Source of the DNA: Tritrichomonas foetus
Taxonomy: Eukaryota; Parabasalia; Tritrichomonadida; Tritrichomonadidae
Assembly (NCBI GenBank): GCA_001839685.1
Contig: MLAK01000738.1
Coordinates: forward strand, 124,001 to 188,000
Direction of reading: 5' to 3'
Length of the DNA stretch: 64,000 bases
Each line of letters opens with the position of its first letter. Positions within the stretch are counted from its first letter, which is position 1. A program made the position numbers and the translations under genes. This document shows positions 30,807 to 40,731 of this stretch, piece by piece. The notes beneath the pieces were generated by a model. That model ran no database searches, was not told the origin of the DNA, and saw nothing but the letters and a program-made list of their open reading frames with translations.

Positions 30807-31211
30807 TTATAACTTAATTCGAATTCGAAATACATTTTTAGCAGGTACTGATTCCGTTGTTACAAGTGCTGAAGTAAATATACGCTGACTCACTTGGTCA
30901 TCAACACCCAAATCATTTGTAGCCCAATCAGCCATGACATCAGTGATTTTCGTAGAATCCATAATTGACGGATCCATTAATGTATTTAAAACCACTTCAC
31001 GCGCAATTCTCTGTCTTTGTGCTTTTGACATAAATCTTGTCCTTTCTTCTGCTTCTCTTCTTCCATACAATCTTCGTCTTGCTGTATGAGCAGCTTCCGT
31101 TTCCTCTTCGATTACAACTCGAGGTTCAGTTTTAATTCCTGTAACTTGCGTAAATTCTGGCTTATTTATTGCAGGATTTCTCGTGTAAACATTGTAGTTT
31201 GTATGTGTCAT
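30807..31211 (-). CDS. Hypothetical basic protein, 134 aa
   Basis: Complete frame with ATG at 31211 and a strong initiator-like TCACTTT 42 nt upstream. It is soluble, charged and Arg/Glu-rich, with a central helix (TARRRLYGRREAEERTRFMS), a second helix (IAREVVLNTLMDP) and a C-terminal strand-like end. No domain is recognised. Balanced codon use and an upstream initiator suggest a real gene. It is divergent from IFT74 (458 bp between starts); a flagellar role would be speculation from that neighbour only. Confidence 0.6.
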   Translation of the reverse strand: MTHTNYNVYTRNPAINKPEFTQVTGIKTEPRVVIEEETEAAHTARRRLYGRREAEERTRFMSKAQRQRIAREVVLNTLMDPSIMDSTKITDVMADWATNDLGVDDQVSQRIFTSALVTTESVPAKNVFRIRIKL

Positions 31212-31248
31212 TTATGAAGTAACGAGTTTTTATTGAAAATGTTCACAC

Positions 31249-31255
31249 AAAGTGA
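31249..31255 (-). promoter_or_regulatory. Initiator-like element, TCACTTT
   Basis: Minus-strand TCACTTT fits TCA+1-Py-T-Py/T exactly and lies 42 nt before the ATG at 31211. Assigned from the trichomonad consensus and its position. Confidence 0.5.
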
Positions 31256-31669
31256 AATAAACGGTCTTCGCGCCAAAAATGTCATCCAACAATAATTCAT
31301 CTTCACAATCTCTTTACTCATATAACAAAACTATGAGCTATCATCAGAAATTAAATGGAGTACCATATATATATTCAATGATTAATAAAAAAATATAAAA
31401 TAAAAAACTTGAATTTTGTTGAATTGATATGTATTATTTTTAAATTTGATTTTCAAATTCCACTAATGGTTTTTGTATTCCGAACTTCGAAAAAACCAGT
31501 CACATTTTTATTATAAAAGACCGACAAACAGTGTAATTAAATTCAATCCCAAATCGAAAAAAATAACAGAGACCGTTTACTACCAAACTTTCCTCTCAAT
31601 TTTCACAGGTTTATTTTCTTTTCCTCGTTTTTTCCTTTGAAAAGTTTACTAATTTCACAACAAAATCTC

Positions 31670-33184
31670 ATGCATCAACGCCCGCCTTCAGCCCAACGTC
31701 CACCAACATCCGGAGTCCCTGTTGGAATGCGTCCGCCAAGCCGCACTCGAAACGGCCCAGAAGTTGCCGCACCAAGTCGTGGAATCCCGGTTGTGAATCG
31801 CCCACTGTCCAAACAAGGCCTTCCGAGTGCCCACACACAGTCAAGTGGTCGTCAAGTTGCCGATAAGTCATATTTTATTGGAATTTTGCGTACACGAATC
31901 AACGATTGCGTCGAAGAATTGAAACGACTTCAAGTAGAAATTGACCAAAGGAAACGTGGCCAATCAATCCAAGTTTCATTGAATCAACAAGTAACCGAAC
32001 TTCGAGCCCAAATCGCACAAAGTGAGGCTGAATTGGCCGATTATAATGTATTAGCAGATCGCGTTGCAAGTGGCGTCGGAGCAGACGAAATGAACCAAAA
32101 CTTCCAGGAACTTGAACAAACCAATAATCAGCACGAATTAGAAGTGAATAGGCTCTTCCGCGAAAAGCGTGATTTAGAATCAATTGTCAGTGACCAAGAA
32201 CAACAAGTTCAGGAAATGATGAGAGGAACCTGCTCACCGGCTATTCAAGATATGGCTAAAGAGATCGAAAGCCTAGATGCTCAATGTGCCAAGTTAAGAA
32301 ATCAAACAGGTGATTTACAAGGAAAATCACGTGAGCAGCTCCTTCAAATGGTTAAAGACGCAACAACAAAGATTGGCGATACAGAGAAGAAGATTCAAGA
32401 TGAACAAAAATCACTTGCTTATGTGCAAAGTCAACTTAAAACATTAGAAGAACGTGAAGGTGACCTCCAAACTGAGCGTGGTCAGCATTACTTGAAATTA
32501 CTTCAACGTGAAAAAGAAATGAACTCATTTATTCAGAATTTCCCACAAACTCTTGAACAAACAAAAGCAGAACTTACAAACACTCAACGCAGTGTTTTCG
32601 ATGTCCTTGTGACAACCAGTCGAGAACTGGAAGGTGTGAATGAAATGCCAACTGTTGATAATTATAAACAATTACAAAACGACCTACAAATTAAAGAAAG
32701 ATTGATGCAGGATGCACAATCGACAGCTGACAAACTCCGCGGCGAAGTTGACCAAAGAAGACAAGAATTAGAAAATCTTCAGAATGTTGATGTAAAAATC
32801 ACAGAAGAAATCGAGCTCATTAAACGACAGATGAAAGAAATGGAAAGTGAAATGCCAAAATTCGCTGATGTTGATTCCATTCGTGAAGAAGGTGAAATTA
32901 AAAAGAAACAACTCGAAACAGAAAGAGATCAATTAAAATCACAACTTCATCAGCTTAGAAAGGCTACAAATGCACTAACTGCCAAATTTAATGAAACTAG
33001 AGCACAAATGCGTTCAAACGAAGTACATAATAAATTACATGCACTTGAGAAAGACATTCGTGTACGAGCAACAGAAAATTTCTCAATTTTGGAGTGTATT
33101 GAAGATAATCGTCGAAGAACGAATTATTCAATTGTAAAAAGGGCATGTATGAATATTGTTCAAGAAATTAACTCTCTTCTCTAA
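31670..33184 (+). CDS. IFT74: IFT74 (intraflagellar transport complex B), 504 aa
   Basis: ATG 31670 is chosen; the frame runs 11 codons upstream only to a TTG. The N-terminus is basic and Pro/Arg-rich (MHQRPPSAQRPPTSG, MRPPSRTR), as in IFT74, where this part helps IFT81 bind tubulin. It is followed by the family signature GRQVADKSYFIGILRTRIND and then continuous coiled coil to the C-terminus (about residues 75-500). IFT74 pairs with IFT81 in the IFT-B core that carries cargo to flagellar tips. Length is slightly below the usual 600. The stop is TAAA. The assignment rests mainly on the N-terminal pattern. Confidence 0.85.
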   Translation: MHQRPPSAQRPPTSGVPVGMRPPSRTRNGPEVAAPSRGIPVVNRPLSKQGLPSAHTQSSGRQVADKSYFIGILRTRINDCVEELKRLQVEIDQRKRGQSIQVSLNQQVTELRAQIAQSEAELADYNVLADRVASGVGADEMNQNFQELEQTNNQHELEVNRLFREKRDLESIVSDQEQQVQEMMRGTCSPAIQDMAKEIESLDAQCAKLRNQTGDLQGKSREQLLQMVKDATTKIGDTEKKIQDEQKSLAYVQSQLKTLEEREGDLQTERGQHYLKLLQREKEMNSFIQNFPQTLEQTKAELTNTQRSVFDVLVTTSRELEGVNEMPTVDNYKQLQNDLQIKERLMQDAQSTADKLRGEVDQRRQELENLQNVDVKITEEIELIKRQMKEMESEMPKFADVDSIREEGEIKKKQLETERDQLKSQLHQLRKATNALTAKFNETRAQMRSNEVHNKLHALEKDIRVRATENFSILECIEDNRRRTNYSIVKRACMNIVQEINSLL

Positions 33185-33737
33185 AGGAATATAAATGAAA
33201 TCCAAAAAAACTATATAAATCCGAATATTTTAGAATTTAAGAAAGGCTTTTTTATTAAACGATTTTCATAATATTTATTCACAATTTTTTTTTCTCCACT
33301 TTATCAGTTTAGAAAGGCTTGTTCTTACTTCTTCAGATCGGATAAAAGTACACATGACATGAAAAAACTATTGAATTTCGACATAAGCCTATTATTTCTG
33401 GCATAGAATGTTTATTTCCTGAATATTGATTAATCATTTACATAACTCATATTTTGTAACGTAATTATGAATCAGTTTTTCATTTAAAACAAGATACAAC
33501 CCATATCATATGTGACTTATGTAATCTTTTCCTTGAACGAATTTGATCCACAACACAAATTAATATTTACACAAATTCATTTTTTTCCATTTAAAAGATG
33601 GAAATAACACTCCTGAGTTATATAAATAAGTCAATAAAAAATGAATAAAAAGAAAGTGATCCTTTATTAAGCTGTTTATTAGTAGTAATGACAAACAAAA
33701 ATAATATAATAATATATACTATTTATCGTCGGCTCCA
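33185..33737. other. Intergenic, convergent 3' ends
   Basis: About 550 bp between converging genes (IFT74 and the RRM gene). AT-rich, with no gene, RNA or clear repeat seen. Confidence 0.4.
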
Positions 33738-34292
33738 CTAAATTTGATTGATTTCATTGATGACATTTGTGATTTCGTCCATTTTTTGTTTGATTTCTGC
33801 TTGCTTTTCTGGCGTGTCTGCTTTTTCATAACTTTCACTTAGTGCCTTATAATGCAATTCCATCTTCTTCTTTTGATCTTGAATGTCATCATAACTCGAT
33901 TTGTGAGTTTTTGCCATCTGGCTTTGTAATTCGATTGTTTTTCTCTGTTCAGCAGCGATTTGGTCTGCAACTTCTTTTAGAGTTTTGTTGACATAATCAG
34001 TATCAACTGCTAGCGATAGGCGCGATTCGGCTTTTTCTGGCGCTAAATGATAATGATAATGAACAAAGCGATTATTTGCATAAGCTTCGGGCGATTTATA
34101 GGCTTTGATGGCTTCTTCTTTCGTTGAAAAAGTGATTACTGCGTTGGTTCCGTTCGTCCAGATGGATCTGATATGACCATACTTTTTGAAATGCTTAAAC
34201 AAAATGTGAACAACACAAGAACTTGCTGGAACATTCGATAAATAAAGCGTATCGCATGGAACAACTTCCTTTCTTTGACCTGAGTGAGTCAT
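33738..34292 (-). CDS. RRM protein resembling the second RRM of RBM26/RBM27, 184 aa
   Basis: Residues about 12-85 form an RNA-recognition motif. RNP2 is DTLYLSNVP and the RNP1 position is weak (TNAVITFST), and the domain ends in EAYANNRFVHYHYH. That ending, with Asn-Asn-Arg-Phe followed by aromatic residues, closely recalls the C-terminal RRM of RBM26/RBM27, proteins linked to nuclear RNA decay (PAXT) in animals. The remaining 100 residues are a Lys/Gln/Glu coiled coil (LKEVADQIAAEQRKTIELQS). The zinc finger of RBM26/27 is absent, so this would be a reduced form. A strong initiator-like motif lies 35 nt upstream of the ATG. Confidence 0.75.
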   Translation of the reverse strand: MTHSGQRKEVVPCDTLYLSNVPASSCVVHILFKHFKKYGHIRSIWTNGTNAVITFSTKEEAIKAYKSPEAYANNRFVHYHYHLAPEKAESRLSLAVDTDYVNKTLKEVADQIAAEQRKTIELQSQMAKTHKSSYDDIQDQKKKMELHYKALSESYEKADTPEKQAEIKQKMDEITNVINEINQI

Positions 34293-34320
34293 TCGAAAAA
34301 TAAAACTTAAAGCGCCTTAG

Positions 34321-34329
34321 AAAAAGTGA
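34321..34329 (-). promoter_or_regulatory. Initiator-like element, TCACTTTTT
   Basis: Minus-strand TCACTTTTT is an exact fit to the trichomonad initiator. The presumed +1 A is 35 nt from the ATG at 34292. Assigned by consensus and position. Confidence 0.5.
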
Positions 34330-34643
34330 CACATGAGTCCTCTTGTTCTATATTCTCGATAAAAACTAATGAACGTACTACTATTTTGTTTTATATAATA
34401 ATTTATATATACACTATGATTATAATTCAAAAATATTAATATCACAATATATCACAAAACCATTTCTATCAATTTAGATCATACAATTCGGGGTATTGCT
34501 TTATTATTCATTTTAAAAGTTCTCACAATGTTTTATTTTACAAGGAATCAAAAAGATGCAGAGAAAACATCTAAGAATATAGGAACTTTTTGAATAGTCA
34601 TCAAAATCATTTTTTCAATTCAAATTTGGCAGAAGCGAAAAGC

Positions 34644-36248
34644 ATGGAAAAAGAATATTTGCCGCTTCTCCTTCCTGAGAGGAAATGCGGTTTCATCAGT
34701 ATCGAGGTTGTTTCAGACGCTCTACTTATCAAATTTTATCCAATGTCAAAAGTCCCACGTTCTCAACTTTCAATTTTCTCCCATTTTTTATTCACGCACC
34801 GACTCCCAGAATGTTTGATTTCACATTTGAACAATGATAATAAAGCATTAAACGACGTTACGGTTATAGATACAAGCATCTTCACAAGATGTTTGATCGA
34901 TTCATCACAGTGCCAAATCAGCTTTCTATCAGATGAAAAACCAACTGTTGGGCTTAAATTTGTTAGTCCGTTTTATTTTCTTACGTTTTTGAACCAAATT
35001 TCGATCACTCATATATTGAATTCTGAATCCAATGATTGCTTTAGTATTTCACCTATTAAAGTTCAGAAAACTGTTTATACTGTTTCCAAAAACCCACTTG
35101 CAAATACTGATGATCTTAATGCACATAAATCATTGCTTGAATATTTAAATTTGACATTTGATGCAACACAAACAATTTTAACTCCATTTGATTCTTCAAT
35201 TTTACTCAAGCTGCTTGAAACGCCCGATGACATGGATGCACTCACAAAATTATCAAAGAGCTTGGTGCCATCATATTTTGCTCCACTTTTAATTGTTATT
35301 CTTTTGCTTGATTCACCACTTTTTGAAGGAGAAAACAACTCATTACTGAATGTACAAATAAATAATGAAAATCATGCATTACGAATTTCTTCAGCAAAAG
35401 TGCCAATGAAGAGATTGAGTGGAGTTGTTCCTGATCCAGCACCTCTACAAAGTGCTCCAAAGAAATTATATGGCGTTGACGAAGTTTCTCTAGGAGGAAG
35501 TAGTGAAATATGTACTGATTATAATGCCTTGAAATCTCAATGGACAACAATTACTTCTAGCCAATTTCAACATATGCCTAATTTTCGAATATCTTTAAAG
35601 TTACTTGAAAATGTTCTACTTGCAACATTCCCAAGTGGCCATCCTTTGATTAAAGTCATTTTCAATGCAATGGCTTCACATTTTATGATGCGCGATAAAT
35701 TTGAAACATATGTTTCTGAGTTTTATCATACAATGACAGCAGTTGCTCAGATTTTTCATCCAATTGAGAAAATAATCGAAATTGATGCAACAGAAATGGA
35801 ACATTTCATTTTTTGGCTTTTTACCGCTTTAATTTCTCGAACAGGCACAGTTGAATTAATTGAACAGAGAAATCCTGCTGAATTACTTCAGAATTCTTTC
35901 AGAATTGTGATGGTATTTCACCCACTCATGTACGACGTCATAGATAAAGCTGGATTGTCGTCTTTCAAATTTCCAATGACAGTTGTTTACAGTTTGTATT
36001 CAAAAGTAACACAAGGACCGAAATTGTGGAGTATTTGGGTGGCGGCCCTTGCATCTGGCGATCCAATGAACTTTTTCCAGACTATGATGGCGATGGCGCT
36101 GATTGTGCTTTTCCCAGAAGTGGCAGGATCAAACAATGTTATTGAGGCTGTGGAAAAACATTTAAAATTATTGTTTGAAAAGTGTCCAAGTGAGGTTTTG
36201 ATTTCGAATACGATAAAAATGATTGACGCTTATTCGCTGAATCAATAA
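34644..36248 (+). CDS. Degenerate TBC-like protein, 534 aa
   Basis: I choose ATG 34644 (MEKEYLPLLLPERKCGF); the frame upstream starts only at a TTG. The last 200 residues follow the order of a TBC domain: HFIFWLFTALISRTG (compare the YWHFVGF segment of the TBC gene at 15101), then FKFPMTVVYSLYSKV, then LWSIWVAALASGDPMNFF and ALIVLFPEVAG. The IxxDxxRT arginine finger and YxQG glutamine finger are not visible. I infer a TBC-derived protein that has lost GAP catalysis, perhaps an effector or scaffold. The N-terminal 300 residues are unrecognised. The similarity is by eye and could be overcalled. Confidence 0.5.
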   Translation: MEKEYLPLLLPERKCGFISIEVVSDALLIKFYPMSKVPRSQLSIFSHFLFTHRLPECLISHLNNDNKALNDVTVIDTSIFTRCLIDSSQCQISFLSDEKPTVGLKFVSPFYFLTFLNQISITHILNSESNDCFSISPIKVQKTVYTVSKNPLANTDDLNAHKSLLEYLNLTFDATQTILTPFDSSILLKLLETPDDMDALTKLSKSLVPSYFAPLLIVILLLDSPLFEGENNSLLNVQINNENHALRISSAKVPMKRLSGVVPDPAPLQSAPKKLYGVDEVSLGGSSEICTDYNALKSQWTTITSSQFQHMPNFRISLKLLENVLLATFPSGHPLIKVIFNAMASHFMMRDKFETYVSEFYHTMTAVAQIFHPIEKIIEIDATEMEHFIFWLFTALISRTGTVELIEQRNPAELLQNSFRIVMVFHPLMYDVIDKAGLSSFKFPMTVVYSLYSKVTQGPKLWSIWVAALASGDPMNFFQTMMAMALIVLFPEVAGSNNVIEAVEKHLKLLFEKCPSEVLISNTIKMIDAYSLNQ

Positions 36249-36410
36249 AATATAGAATTGTTTGTTATCTTTTTTCACTTGTGATGCTTATTTCATTTAT
36301 TTTTCATGATAAATTTACTAATAAAATTCAAATAAATATATTAAAATAAAAGGTATTATCGAAGAATTTTTACTAATTTTAATATTTATTACAAACAAGT
36401 CTAAATAGAA

Positions 36411-39400
36411 TTATTGATCTGGCTGCAAAAACTGAAAAATAACATCTCGACATTTATTATTTAAGTGAGATTCCGCTTCAATGAATGCAGCTGCAGTACT
36501 TTCATTCGTTGCAATATTACGAACGATTGCTTTAAATGCTTCTTTAGCTTGAGCCGAAGAATTTGCACCTTTCACAGCTTTTGCAATTACTTTCAATAAA
36601 TGTGGCATATTTTGTAAAACAGCTCCATGATTCTGAGTGATCAATTGGACTAATAAATCGTATACTTTTATGAAACATGGTGCTTTCTTTCCTTTCAGTG
36701 GAAGTAAATTAAACCACAAAAGCACTAAAGAATTATCTTGAGTTGTGTCAGGATACTTCATAAAAATGGAAGTGAGTGCAAAAACAGCAGCATCTATTGA
36801 TTCTTTCAATTCCGAATCTTGCCCATCAAATTGTGAAAGTGTTTCAGTGATAACACTTAATACAAACTTCATATGATCAGCTGTAAATTGAGGCGACTCA
36901 AGAATATCTGAAACCGCCATGAATGCATTTGTTTGGGCCTCATAATCAGGATAATTCATCATTTTACATATAAATTGTAAAAGTTCATTAAACTGCTCTG
37001 GGCTTTGTGATAAATTTATAATAATACCTGACCAGAAAACAATGATACCTGATACAGAAACAGCATCTTCAGATAAAGGATAATATTGTTGTCCAATTTG
37101 TTGAAGTTGGCTGCTAATTTGATTGCTATTTTGTAGATCGATTGGGCATTGTGTGATGAATTTCAATAATTTGGCAATCTTTAAATAAAGATCAGTTTTT
37201 ATGAATTCATCATAATCTCTTGATAATGATTTATTGCAGATTTCTAAATATAAATGAATTAAAGCTGAATCTATGCTGGTTGAATGACAAGCAGTTAAAA
37301 GATTAAGAAAATCAAAGAAATGCAAAATAATGTCTTCATCTTGAATTGGATTTAAAATGTTTTCATTAACTGCCTGTAAAATTGGAATCATAATAGAGTA
37401 TTCAGCAAATTGATTTTCAAATAAAGTTGCCATCATTGCTTCTAAACATTGAATTGTTTCATCTTGAACCATTGAATCAAAAAAGTAAGAAATTGTTTTA
37501 GCAAAGACTTCACATAATTTTGGAACTATTGGTAGAATCGCTGCACCCACTTCAAGTAAAAATACATCAAGTGTTAGTAAAGAACGGTAGATCCCACTTA
37601 CCTGACTTCGACTATAAACATAAAGCTGATTTTCTATTTCATTAGGAATCAATATTTCATCCATAATTGTTGATCTGTCAGTAGAAAGTGGAAGTTTATT
37701 AGGTAAAACAGGTTGTTCAATAACATGAATTAAGGTAATCATAAGTTGAACAAATTGTTCTTGGAAATCTCCACCTAAAACTGAAACAAATGCATTTAAT
37801 GCAGAATTAATTGTATCATTTTGTTTATCAGTGAAATTTTCACGATTAATAGTTAGAATCAATTGAATGAATTTTTGTGAATCAGTAACAAATTGTTCTG
37901 ATGGAAAAGAAAATCCAATCATAGAAAATGCTTGGATTGCAGGTAAAACAAGATCCAGTTCATTTGTTTGAATAACTGAAACTAGAACACTAACAACAAT
38001 TTGGTAATATTGTTCCATTTGTTCACCTGATTTTTCGATTAATGATGAAATACAATGAAGAACGTGAATTTGTGAAGGAATTGGAACCTTCCCAACAAGA
38101 CTAATCATTAATTGATACAATTGGCCCAAATCATCTTGAATGAATTCAGGTTCGCTGCCAGAAATAATATAGTAAAGTGCTTTTAAAGCATAGGGAGTTG
38201 GATTATTTTTAATGAAGAACAAAAGTGGGGAAATAAAAATTGAATTGAAATCTCTTTGAAATTCAGGCAAGAGTTTCCTTTCAGCTTTAGCTAAAAGCTG
38301 AAGTGCTGCAATTTGAACAAAAACATTTGGATTCTGCATACCAGAGATAATTTTAGAAACCATGAATTCACAGGCGCTTCCATTTCGAAAGAATGGAATC
38401 ATTAATCCAAGACATTTCTGAAGTAAGACAAAACTTGCTCTAACTTTCTCAAACGAACTTTCTTGACTTAAAATAGTAAATAAACCAAATATATACTCGG
38501 CAAAATTTTCAGTCTCGATAAAACATTGGGAAATTCTTTCAATTGATTTTTCTGTTGTTGTTCGAGGTGTTGGATCTTCATAGTCTTCATTTATAAAATC
38601 AGGTCCACTGATTTCACAGGAAACCTTCATGAAGGCAGTGAAAATCGGCTCAATAAAAACTTGCATTGAATTTGAATTAGTTTGACATATTTCAGCTATA
38701 ATTTCTAAGATTAATTCTCTTGTGCCTTTATCATGTTGTGGATCAACATAAACACTCATGAAAGCATCAAACAAATTTTTAAAAGAATCATTGAAAAATG
38801 GAAGAAGGAAATCAGAATAATTAGTTAAATCAGAAAGCATACTATTAGCAATTTGTGGTGGGAGATTTACAATAAAAGCAGGAAACTTCAAAATGAAATC
38901 AGAAAAACATTGGCAGGCAATACCTTTCTTAGCTAATAAGAATATTAATCGAATAGTCAGAATATGCAAATACGATGGATTTGATTGCCAGACAAATTGA
39001 TACAAAGTGTCAAAAAATGGAGCAATTAAATCAACATTGAGAATTCCTGAATGGACGCATAAAATGAAAGAATCAAGAGAAATTGAAACAGTGAGTGGAT
39101 TTTGTGAAGTGAATCTGTGAAGGAGATCATTGGGGAATGAAGGCCATCTTGAATTTTGGAAATACAGCTTTGCAGCTGTAGAAATTAAACTGGAAATATT
39201 TAATTGAATAACTTCAAGTTGAGATGGATTATCAAGTAAGCTTAATAAAAATTGAGACATATTTGAATCAAAACCTGGATTGGAAATAATGATTTGTGGC
39301 CATCGTATAAAAATATCTTTCACCAAAAGTAAGCATCTTAGCGTATCGGTTTGGTTTTGACTATTTGAGATGATTTGGATCAAATATGAAATTGCAGTTA

Positions 39401-39509
39401 TTCCGTTCGAATTTAAGAACTCGGCATATAAATGTTCGGCTGCTGATCGTTCGTCATTATTATTGCTTCCAAAATTTTGTATAATTTGGTAAAATTGTTC
39501 AACAGACAT
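36411..39509 (-). CDS. Importin-beta-like karyopherin, 1032 aa
   Basis: ATG at 39509. The chain is an unbroken series of HEAT-type helix pairs. The N-terminus has the importin-beta N-terminal-domain pattern (ERSAAEHLYAEFLNSNG, then TLRCLLLVKDIFIRWPQII), which binds Ran-GTP. An acidic segment (NEDYEDPTPRTTTEKS, near residue 310) falls where karyopherins carry an acidic loop. Length fits importin-4/5-type receptors. It would carry cargo through nuclear pores. Exact subfamily is not determined; a non-transport HEAT protein is possible. It is head-to-head with an inositol kinase gene, 179 bp between starts. Confidence 0.65.
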   Translation of the reverse strand: MSVEQFYQIIQNFGSNNNDERSAAEHLYAEFLNSNGITAISYLIQIISNSQNQTDTLRCLLLVKDIFIRWPQIIISNPGFDSNMSQFLLSLLDNPSQLEVIQLNISSLISTAAKLYFQNSRWPSFPNDLLHRFTSQNPLTVSISLDSFILCVHSGILNVDLIAPFFDTLYQFVWQSNPSYLHILTIRLIFLLAKKGIACQCFSDFILKFPAFIVNLPPQIANSMLSDLTNYSDFLLPFFNDSFKNLFDAFMSVYVDPQHDKGTRELILEIIAEICQTNSNSMQVFIEPIFTAFMKVSCEISGPDFINEDYEDPTPRTTTEKSIERISQCFIETENFAEYIFGLFTILSQESSFEKVRASFVLLQKCLGLMIPFFRNGSACEFMVSKIISGMQNPNVFVQIAALQLLAKAERKLLPEFQRDFNSIFISPLLFFIKNNPTPYALKALYYIISGSEPEFIQDDLGQLYQLMISLVGKVPIPSQIHVLHCISSLIEKSGEQMEQYYQIVVSVLVSVIQTNELDLVLPAIQAFSMIGFSFPSEQFVTDSQKFIQLILTINRENFTDKQNDTINSALNAFVSVLGGDFQEQFVQLMITLIHVIEQPVLPNKLPLSTDRSTIMDEILIPNEIENQLYVYSRSQVSGIYRSLLTLDVFLLEVGAAILPIVPKLCEVFAKTISYFFDSMVQDETIQCLEAMMATLFENQFAEYSIMIPILQAVNENILNPIQDEDIILHFFDFLNLLTACHSTSIDSALIHLYLEICNKSLSRDYDEFIKTDLYLKIAKLLKFITQCPIDLQNSNQISSQLQQIGQQYYPLSEDAVSVSGIIVFWSGIIINLSQSPEQFNELLQFICKMMNYPDYEAQTNAFMAVSDILESPQFTADHMKFVLSVITETLSQFDGQDSELKESIDAAVFALTSIFMKYPDTTQDNSLVLLWFNLLPLKGKKAPCFIKVYDLLVQLITQNHGAVLQNMPHLLKVIAKAVKGANSSAQAKEAFKAIVRNIATNESTAAAFIEAESHLNNKCRDVIFQFLQPDQ

Positions 39510-39688
39510 GATTTTTGCACGACCAAAATTTTGTCGATCAAAATAGATTTAATTTATGATCGACAAATGGTTGCTTTAAAAAGTGGGAAATACGATCAAA
39601 ATCAACTGAAAAGTATATACACAGAAAATATTCATAATGATTTCTTAAATAGTTCAGAAGAAAGATCTTTAGAATTAACGATAATTCT

Positions 39689-40486
39689 ATGGATATTTTC
39701 AATATTCAATCTAGCGAACTTTTTGAATTAAGATTGTTATTAATTATGATTTTGCGCTTTTTGGAAGATGTTAATGACAAGAATCATCGACCTCACGATG
39801 TGTTTAGATGTGTAATCGCTCCTTTTGAAAGAGAAGTGATTGCCAAAATTAATAGTCGACATGAAGGTGAAACAATTCGATCTCTTCATTATACTAAACT
39901 ATCACCACATCTTCCAGAATTTTATGGAATATATCAAAAATACATTTTAATGGAAGATTTAACACAAGGGTATTCATCACCTTGCAGATTTGATTTTAAA
40001 ATAGGAACTCGAACATGGGATATAAATGCATCCGACAAATTTAAAAATAAACTGAGAAAGAAAAATTTAAAATCAAGTTCACAACTTTATGGTGTGAGAT
40101 TAGTGTCATGTGAAATGATGAAGAAGAATGAAACAATTGAAAATTCAACAAAGTCTGAAAATCTATCCCTGTCATACTCTCAAATTTACGAGAAAATACA
40201 AAAATATGTTGATCCTCAATTAAGAAATTTGATCGCCGAAAAACTAAACAGTCTTTCATTGGCATATAGTGAGGTACTTAAAGAGCATCCAAACATGAGA
40301 GTTTACTCGGGCTCAGTTTTAGTTTGTTTTGATGGTGATGATCCGAAATTGACGCCAAAAGTCAAATTCATCGATTTTGCTCATTTTCATTTCGATATTA
40401 CAAAAGAAGGATTTGATCCAAATGATCACAGTCTTGATGATAATGTTTTATATGGCATAAAACATTTGATCAACCTATTTAAATGA
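39689..40486 (+). CDS. Inositol polyphosphate kinase (IPK family), 265 aa
   Basis: The IPK signature PxxxDxKxG is present at residues 98-106 (SPCRFDFKIGTRTWD). The metal-binding motif near the C-terminus is IDFAHF with Asp229, and the preceding GSVLVCFDGDD corresponds to the SSLL-type strand. HDVFRCVIAPFEREV near residue 35 corresponds to the N-lobe that holds ATP. At 265 residues it is a minimal kinase, close to the core of IPMK/IP6K/IP3K enzymes, which phosphorylate soluble inositol phosphates. Which step it catalyses cannot be read. Start choices are ATG 39689 or 39746; another frame upstream (39477-39731) is not needed. Confidence 0.88.
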   Translation: MDIFNIQSSELFELRLLLIMILRFLEDVNDKNHRPHDVFRCVIAPFEREVIAKINSRHEGETIRSLHYTKLSPHLPEFYGIYQKYILMEDLTQGYSSPCRFDFKIGTRTWDINASDKFKNKLRKKNLKSSSQLYGVRLVSCEMMKKNETIENSTKSENLSLSYSQIYEKIQKYVDPQLRNLIAEKLNSLSLAYSEVLKEHPNMRVYSGSVLVCFDGDDPKLTPKVKFIDFAHFHFDITKEGFDPNDHSLDDNVLYGIKHLINLFK

Positions 40487-40731
40487 ACGAATTAAAAATC
40501 ATACAATTTATTTCTTTCTAGAAAGAAATTGCAAAGCCAACAGCACCACATCTATGTCAACACAATCTAATTATTTCTTGTTATTGATGAATATCACATC
40601 ATCACAAGCCGATCATTTTGAATTCAAAAAAAAAAAAAAAAAAGTCATATTCAAAAAATTCAAAGTGGAAAAAAAACGTTAAGAAAAGACGTTTATTTGA
40701 ATGGATTACAAAATCTCTGTCAAACAACCAA

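Noticed and set aside
39477..39731. N-terminal exon or frameshifted start of the inositol kinase
   Set aside because: The frame at 39689 already contains the expected N-lobe and gives a normal minimal length; the upstream frame has no IPK feature.
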